From Candidatus Glassbacteria bacterium RIFCSPLOWO2_12_FULL_58_11 (GTDB taxonomy: Bacteria > Gemmatimonadota > Glassbacteria > GWA2-58-10), in assembly GCA_001780825.1 (NCBI GenBank), contig MFIX01000016.1, positions 4,808 through 15,333 on the forward strand: DNA of 10,526 bases. Reading direction: 5' to 3'. This document shows positions 6,305 through 10,526 of this stretch, piece by piece. The position numbers and the translations under genes are program-made. Each line of letters starts with the position of its first letter. Positions within the stretch are counted from its first letter, which is position 1. Under the pieces are notes generated by a model. That model ran no database searches and was not told the DNA's origin. It was given only the letters and a program-made list of their open reading frames with translations.

Positions 6305-8314
6305 TCAGGTCAATCTTGACTCGCGGGACCCTTTAGCGGTATGCTCGAAGACTTTTGACTTGACGAAAACATCAAAAAAATGGCCGTCGATCTTGCCTTC
6401 CTTAACCTCTTCCGCCAGGATATCCAGCGCCCTCGGGATCGGGACCGCCGGCTTGTAAGGGCGGTCGGTTGCAGTCAGAGCGTCGTAGATATCGGAAATG
6501 GTCATCATCCGGGTTTGCGGGTAAATCATGCCGGAGCTGATACCCCGCGGATATCCGGTCCCGTCGAGCTTTTCGTGATGGCCATAGGCGATTTCGGGGA
6601 TTTCCTGAAGCTCCCGGGTCCAGGGGATCTTGATCAGGAAATTGAACGTATGGGTCACATGCGATTCGATTTCCTTCCGCTCCTCCGGAGTCAACGAGCC
6701 CCTGGGAATCGATAGCACCTGGTATTCCAGATTATCGAGCAGCGGGAAGTTTTGCTCGTCCGGGTCCGCGACAATTTTCCTGGCGATTTCCTCGAGCACC
6801 GAAAAGTGGTCCTCCGCCAGCACAGTCGGCTCATTGGCCTTGATAATCAAACCCAGGTACCGGTCCAGCGCCTCCAACCGTTTTTCCATGTCGACATCGA
6901 TATTTTTAAACTGGCGCAGGTATTCCTGGCGGCCCGCCTGCAGCAGGTAATCGACTTTGGCCCGGTTGGTTTCCTTGCGGTAAATCTGCCGGGCGATATC
7001 AAAGCGCTTCTTTATCAGCTCGAGGTGTTCGGGGAAAAGTTTTTTGGCTTTGAGCAGCACATCTTCGCGGACCCCGACCTTGCCGAAATCGTGCAACAGG
7101 CCGGCGTAGCGGATTTCCTTGAGCTGATTTTCCGAAAAATGGACATTTTTCAACGGACCGCTGCTGGTGCGGTTGACCATTTCCGCGATCCCGACGGTCA
7201 AAGTGGCGACCCGCTCGCTGTGGCCGCAGGTAGTCGGGTCTCGGGATTCAATCGCGGTTACCGAGGCCTGGACGAAACCCTCGAAAAGGTTTTCGATATC
7301 CCGGTAGAGACGGTAGTTTTCCAGCGCCACCGCGGCCTGGGAGGCCAGGGCGTCGATCAGGCTCTGCGACTTCTCGTTGAACGGCAGGACCGTCTCTTCC
7401 ACCACCTGAGGGCTGGAGAGGATCATCTCTTTCAGCGGCTTGCGGTTGATTAGCTGGATCACCCCGATAATTTCATCTTTCTGATTGCGCATGGCCACGG
7501 CCAGCATGCTCTTGGTACGATAGTTGTTGCCCTCGTCAAAGGACTTGTTGATCGAAAGCTGATAGCGGTCGGGGATATGGTAGCAATCGTCAATAATGAG
7601 CGACTCCCCTGTCATGGCCACGTAACCGGCGATACTGTTTTTGTTGAGCGGGATTGAGAATTCCTTGAAATCGACATTCAGCGAGGCCGAGAGAGTATTG
7701 CTGAAGTGCAGGACCTTTTCTCCGACCTCATTCTGGTCGATAATATAGATGCTGCCCGCATCCGCCGTGGTGACATTACAGGCTTCGAGCAGGATCTTGT
7801 CCAGCAGACGGCCGATGTTCCTTTCGCTGGAAAGGGAGATGCCGATCTCGATCAGCTTTTGCAGCTCGGAATTATCGCTCTGATGCAATTCGGTCAAGCG
7901 CTCGATTTCGCGGCGCAACAGAGCAGTACGGAAAGCCTCCCGGACGGCGATCAGGGCCTGTCTTTCGGTGAATTCGGCGGTCAGCAGCGCGCTCAGGTTC
8001 GGCGGCTCCTCAGTCCCGATCCCTCCGTCATCAATTTGGATTGTCGGCGGGGTGTAATGGCAGGAGGCCAGGAATTCCGCGATTTCCTCGCCGTAGGATT
8101 TCCAGCTCGAGCCGTCGACGACAAAAAGCACCGGCTCGGCCAGGGTCTCCTGTTCCCGTGGCTCCCCCAGGCTGATCAGGTCGAACCCGAGGGCGGTAAG
8201 TTTATCGCGCAGCCCGGCGAACCGACCGTTTTCAGCCAGGAATATGGTCCCGTGAAAAGTTTCCCCACCTGCAGTGCTCTTGGGCTTCCGGGACGACTGC
8301 GTTTGCAGAGGCAT
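6305..8314 (-). CDS. GAF and HD-GYP domain protein, probable cyclic-di-GMP phosphodiesterase with a helical insert
   Basis: A 669-residue cytoplasmic signalling protein. Seen: an N-terminal alternating strand/helix domain (about 20-130) shaped like a response-regulator receiver but without the acidic pair (D67 after VLFVV is the only plausible phospho-site); a short linking helix; a GAF domain (about 155-335) with NSIAGYVAMTGE and DEIIGVIQLIN; then HD-GYP (about 345-655). Metal-site motifs are GHSER (364-368), LLHDFGKVGV (406-415), HVTHT (552-556) and HHEKLDGTGYP (579-589). About 115-120 residues of predicted helix (roughly 425-540) separate the HD and HVTH motifs, where classical HD-GYP proteins have about 30. 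HD-GYP enzymes hydrolyse cyclic-di-GMP; substrate here is inferred. ATG at 8314 is preferred over 8320 because AGGAG abuts the latter but lies 6 bases from the former. No membrane segment is seen. Confidence 0.93.
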   Translation of the reverse strand: MPLQTQSSRKPKSTAGGETFHGTIFLAENGRFAGLRDKLTALGFDLISLGEPREQETLAEPVLFVVDGSSWKSYGEEIAEFLASCHYTPPTIQIDDGGIGTEEPPNLSALLTAEFTERQALIAVREAFRTALLRREIERLTELHQSDNSELQKLIEIGISLSSERNIGRLLDKILLEACNVTTADAGSIYIIDQNEVGEKVLHFSNTLSASLNVDFKEFSIPLNKNSIAGYVAMTGESLIIDDCYHIPDRYQLSINKSFDEGNNYRTKSMLAVAMRNQKDEIIGVIQLINRKPLKEMILSSPQVVEETVLPFNEKSQSLIDALASQAAVALENYRLYRDIENLFEGFVQASVTAIESRDPTTCGHSERVATLTVGIAEMVNRTSSGPLKNVHFSENQLKEIRYAGLLHDFGKVGVREDVLLKAKKLFPEHLELIKKRFDIARQIYRKETNRAKVDYLLQAGRQEYLRQFKNIDVDMEKRLEALDRYLGLIIKANEPTVLAEDHFSVLEEIARKIVADPDEQNFPLLDNLEYQVLSIPRGSLTPEERKEIESHVTHTFNFLIKIPWTRELQEIPEIAYGHHEKLDGTGYPRGISSGMIYPQTRMMTISDIYDALTATDRPYKPAVPIPRALDILAEEVKEGKIDGHFFDVFVKSKVFEHTAKGSRESRLT

Positions 8315-8320
8315 ATTCAT

Positions 8321-8325
8321 CTCCT
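8321..8325 (-). promoter_or_regulatory. Ribosome binding site deciding the HD-GYP start
   Basis: AGGAG on the minus strand touches the ATG at 8320 directly, which would leave no room for initiation, but lies 6 bases before the in-frame ATG at 8314. The second ATG is therefore the likely start, shortening the protein by two residues. Confidence 0.7.
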
Positions 8326-8352
8326 GGCCGAGCGGAAGAATAACCGTTAATC

Positions 8353-8381
8353 TTGACCGGTTTTATTTAATACTCTAATTT
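8353..8381 (+). promoter_or_regulatory. Possible sigma70-type promoter of rsmB
   Basis: TTGACC (8353-8358) is followed by TAATTT (8376-8381) at 17 bases, or by the better -10 TCTAAT (8374-8379) at a short 15-base spacing. Either would start transcription about 60 bases before rsmB. The element overlaps the -10 of the opposite promoter. Confidence 0.35.
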
Positions 8382-8405
8382 ATTAAATCTTTAGCGCTTT
8401 ATCAA
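8377..8405 (-). promoter_or_regulatory. Predicted sigma70-type promoter of the HD-GYP gene
   Basis: On the minus strand, TTGATA (8405-8400, 5 of 6) is followed by a 17-base spacer and TAAATT (8382-8377, 4 of 6). The start would be near 8370, giving a leader of about 56 bases with the AGGAG ribosome binding site at its end. Confidence 0.5.
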
Positions 8406-8446
8406 TAGTTGCAGAATTTCCTTAAAAAGCCGTTTTTCCGTTTTTT

Positions 8447-9841
8447 ATGTCATTGAAGGCCGCCACGGGGAAAGAGAAATACAGAAGGGCGCAGGGCAAA
8501 AAATCCGGACCGCGGGATGTCGCCCTCGAGTTGCTGGGCCGCGGCTGGATCAGGGGGGCGGATTGGGAGCGCTCCTTCGAAGGTCTGCCGGAAAATGACC
8601 GGGCGCTGGTCCGGAACCTGGTATCCGGCACGTTCCGCCAGCGCGGCAAAATCGATTTTTATCTGGGCAGTTTTCTGCGAGGCGAGCCCCAGGCGCTCCC
8701 GGACCGGTTGCTGAACATCCTGCGGCTGGCGGTATATCAGCTTAAATTCTGCGACCGGCTGCCGGATTACGCGGTGGTGCACGAGGCGGTGGAGCAGGCC
8801 AAGCGCCTTCCCGGCGGCGGGAAATTAAGCGGGCTGGTCAACGGAGTGCTGCGGACCCTCCTGCGCGAATGGGACTCGGTTGCCCTCCCCGCGGCGGACC
8901 GGGATCCGGCGGTCTGGCTGGCAGTCAACTATTCGCATCCGCTGTGGCTGGTCCGGCGTTACCTGGGATTTCATGGTTTCGCGTTTACCGAGGCCCTGCT
9001 CGCGGCGAACAACACTCAGGCGCCGCTGGTGGTGCGCTCCGAGGAGGCCGCGGCCGGCGTACCGCTCGAAGATAGTAAGCTCCTGCGACGCTTTGCCGGG
9101 AGCGGGATCAAGGCCGGCCGGGGAGCTTATGCGCCGGAAGCTCTGATCCTAAGCGGCAATTCTCCACCGCCCCGCGCGCTTCCCGGATTCGAGGAGGGTT
9201 TGCTCTACCTTCAGGACGAGGCGGCGATGCTGCCCGCCCGCCTGGCGCGGCCCGTTCCGGGGTCCCTGATCCTGGATCTCTGCGCGGCTCCGGGGGGTAA
9301 AATTACCCACCTGGCTCGTCTGGCCGGCGAATCCGCCGTTCTGGTGGCGGCGGATTTGAATCCGGACCGGCTGGCCGGGTTGAGAGAGAACTTCAGGCGG
9401 CTGGGCCTGGGAGGGATAAAGCTCTATGCGGGCGACGCCCGCTTTCCGGCGCTGCGCCGGGCCGACCTGGTTCTCTGCGACGTTCCCTGTTCCGGGACGG
9501 GAGTGATGCGCCGCAAGCCCGACTTGCGCTGGAGGATCCGGGAGGAGGATCTTCCCGCTCTGGCCGGCCTGCAAAGGGAAATTCTCGAGGCCGCAGCCGC
9601 CTTGACCGCCCCGGAAGGGACACTGCTTTACAGTACCTGCTCGCTCGAACCGGAAGAAAACTGGGAGGTGGTCCGGACTTTTCTGGATGGGCATCCGGAT
9701 TTCCGCCTCGAGCCCGCGGACGATTTTATCGACCCCCGGCTCGTGTCACCGCAGGGTTGCCTGGCCAGTTATCCGCATATTCACGGGATCGACGGGGCTT
9801 TTGCCGCCCGTCTGGTGCGGAAAAAATCCAAGCGCCGATAG
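8447..9841 (+). CDS. rsmB: 16S rRNA (cytosine-967 C5)-methyltransferase RsmB
   Basis: SAM-dependent methyltransferase making m5C967 in 16S rRNA. Seen: 464 residues (E. coli about 429); a basic N-terminal tail; a NusB-like RNA-binding domain (about 20-145) with RDVALELL, RALVRNLVSGTFR, LRLAVYQL, DYAVVHEAVEQAK and GLVNGVLRTLLRE; then the Fmu/NOL1-type catalytic domain (about 150-460). SAM loop: LDLCAAPGGK (276-285); acidic ribose contact AADLNPDRL (301-309); motif IV DVPCSGTGVMRRKPD (345-359, C348 for release); motif VI YSTCSLEPEEN (395-405, C398 as the predicted nucleophile). Both catalytic cysteines are present, so it should be active. The N-terminal domain distinguishes it from RsmF. ATG at 8447 has no Shine-Dalgarno sequence and follows a T-rich tract, but no better in-frame start leaves the NusB domain whole. 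The PASTA gene starts 59 bases downstream. Confidence 0.96.
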   Translation: MSLKAATGKEKYRRAQGKKSGPRDVALELLGRGWIRGADWERSFEGLPENDRALVRNLVSGTFRQRGKIDFYLGSFLRGEPQALPDRLLNILRLAVYQLKFCDRLPDYAVVHEAVEQAKRLPGGGKLSGLVNGVLRTLLREWDSVALPAADRDPAVWLAVNYSHPLWLVRRYLGFHGFAFTEALLAANNTQAPLVVRSEEAAAGVPLEDSKLLRRFAGSGIKAGRGAYAPEALILSGNSPPPRALPGFEEGLLYLQDEAAMLPARLARPVPGSLILDLCAAPGGKITHLARLAGESAVLVAADLNPDRLAGLRENFRRLGLGGIKLYAGDARFPALRRADLVLCDVPCSGTGVMRRKPDLRWRIREEDLPALAGLQREILEAAAALTAPEGTLLYSTCSLEPEENWEVVRTFLDGHPDFRLEPADDFIDPRLVSPQGCLASYPHIHGIDGAFAARLVRKKSKRR

Positions 9842-9900
9842 GAGCGCGCCGGGCTGTTCCTCCCAGAAGAGAACTTGAACGTCAACACCGGGAAATTGTT

Positions 9901-10526
9901 TTGCATAAAAAAATAAAATCGCTTCTGATTTATCTGGCGACAGCGGTAATTTCCTTTTTTTTCGGCCTGTTCATTCTCGACCAGGTAATTCTGCCTAATT
10001 TGACTGTCGGCGGAGTGCTCGTGGAAGTGCCCCACCTCCAGGGGCTGAGCCTCGAGCAGGCGCGGAAGAGCTGCGATAGCGAGGGACTGACTCTGACCGT
10101 CCAGGGTGAGACCTACCACCAGGAATATCCTGCGGACCACATCCTCAAGCAGGAGCCCGAGGCAGGAGTCGTGATCAAGCAGGGACGTCAGGTCTATGTG
10201 ATCCTCAGCCTGGGGCCGGAGATTGTCACTGTCCCGCACGTGCTGGGCCTGACCGAGCGCCAGGCGGATATTCTGATCGAGCGGAACCGGCTGGAAGTGG
10301 AAACAGTGGATTTTGCCGCGGATTCCCGGATGGCCCGCGGCAGGGTCGTGGCGGTGGTACCTGCGGCCGGCTCGGCGCTGCCCCGGGGCAGCAAGGTAAA
10401 GCTGGTTCTCAGCGAGGGGGTCCCCAAGGTCAGGGTTCCCTCGCTAATCGACCTGGACCTGGAACAGGCCGGGAATACCCTGAATGAAGCCGGTCTCGAG
10501 CTCGGCGAAGTTACCTACCGCTATAA
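9901..10526 (+). CDS. Membrane-anchored PASTA domain protein, 3' end missing
   Basis: A 208-codon fragment that continues past the right edge (the last three bases read TAA but are out of frame). Seen: a basic start (HKKIK), one hydrophobic segment (about 7-31) that would act as an uncleaved signal anchor, then PASTA repeats: domain 1 about 40-106 (VEVPHLQGLSLEQA ... GRQVYVILSLG), domain 2 about 108-174 (VTVPHVLGLTERQA ... GSKVKLVLSEG) and the start of domain 3 at 176 (KVRVPSLIDLDLEQA). PASTA domains bind peptidoglycan or beta-lactam-like ligands and usually sit on Ser/Thr kinases or class B PBPs; here no kinase or transpeptidase domain precedes them. The start is uncertain: TTG at 9901 follows GGGA by 7 bases, and the frame stays open back into rsmB without an ATG. 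A seven-A run (9907-9913) lies right after it. Likely co-transcribed with rsmB. Confidence 0.85.
   Translation, partial: MHKKIKSLLIYLATAVISFFFGLFILDQVILPNLTVGGVLVEVPHLQGLSLEQARKSCDSEGLTLTVQGETYHQEYPADHILKQEPEAGVVIKQGRQVYVILSLGPEIVTVPHVLGLTERQADILIERNRLEVETVDFAADSRMARGRVVAVVPAAGSALPRGSKVKLVLSEGVPKVRVPSLIDLDLEQAGNTLNEAGLELGEVTYRY

Noticed and set aside
6237..6458. Plus-strand open frame after the cysteine-rich gene
   Set aside because: Most of it is antisense to the HD-GYP 3' end and the unique part is short, basic and featureless.
6752..7453. Plus-strand open frame of 233 codons opposite the HD-GYP gene
   Set aside because: It is a shadow of a gene with intact GAF and HD-GYP motifs.
7706..8350. 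Plus-strand open frame of 214 codons opposite the HD-GYP N-terminus
   Set aside because: It is antisense shadow with no recognisable domain, and it ends inside the divergent promoter region.
10524..10526. Terminal TAA as the stop of the PASTA gene
   Set aside because: The reading frame splits it as TAT AA; repeat 3 is also incomplete, so the gene continues beyond the window.

Overview
The window is an ordinary bacterial chromosomal segment, apparently G+C-rich in its genes and A+T-rich in its intergenic promoters. I see no phage, transposon, CRISPR, tRNA or rRNA signature. The combination of a division (dcw) cluster led by mraZ, a bacillithiol-type deacetylase (BshB1), an HD-GYP protein with a helical insert and a free-standing PASTA protein suggests a Gram-negative-like lineage of the FCB/Acidobacteria/candidate-phylum sort. 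That placement is inference only; nothing in the window fixes the taxon.

Layout. Minus strand, 3475 down to 1: the start of the dcw operon, with a sigma70-type promoter, a candidate three-repeat MraZ operator, then mraZ, rsmH, ftsL and ftsI. The ftsI gene runs off the left edge just before its KTG box. rsmH and ftsL overlap by ATGA, so translational coupling is likely. Minus strand, 4723 down to 3707: an ECF sigma factor and, 4 bases downstream, a small protein that looks like an anti-sigma factor stripped of zinc ligands and membrane anchor. Plus strand, 4946 to 6179: bshB1 (bacillithiol biosynthesis, TTG start with a strong ribosome binding site) and, after a 217-base repeat-rich gap, a 97-residue cysteine-rich protein of unknown function. 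Minus strand, 8314 to 6305: a GAF/HD-GYP cyclic-di-GMP phosphodiesterase-type protein, convergent with the cysteine-rich gene. Plus strand, 8447 to the right edge: rsmB (16S rRNA m5C methyltransferase), divergent from the HD-GYP gene, followed by a membrane-anchored protein with two complete PASTA domains and the start of a third, cut by the right edge.

How it fits together. The left third makes the septal peptidoglycan machinery and its regulator together with a ribosome-maturation methyltransferase. The centre holds a signalling pair and thiol metabolism. The right third holds second-messenger turnover, another rRNA methyltransferase and a peptidoglycan-binding-type PASTA protein. No gene set here forms an obvious undescribed defence or mobile system. 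The points most worth a second look are the MraZ operator, the minimal anti-sigma candidate, the insert-bearing HD-GYP protein, the cysteine-rich protein beside bshB1, and the free PASTA protein.
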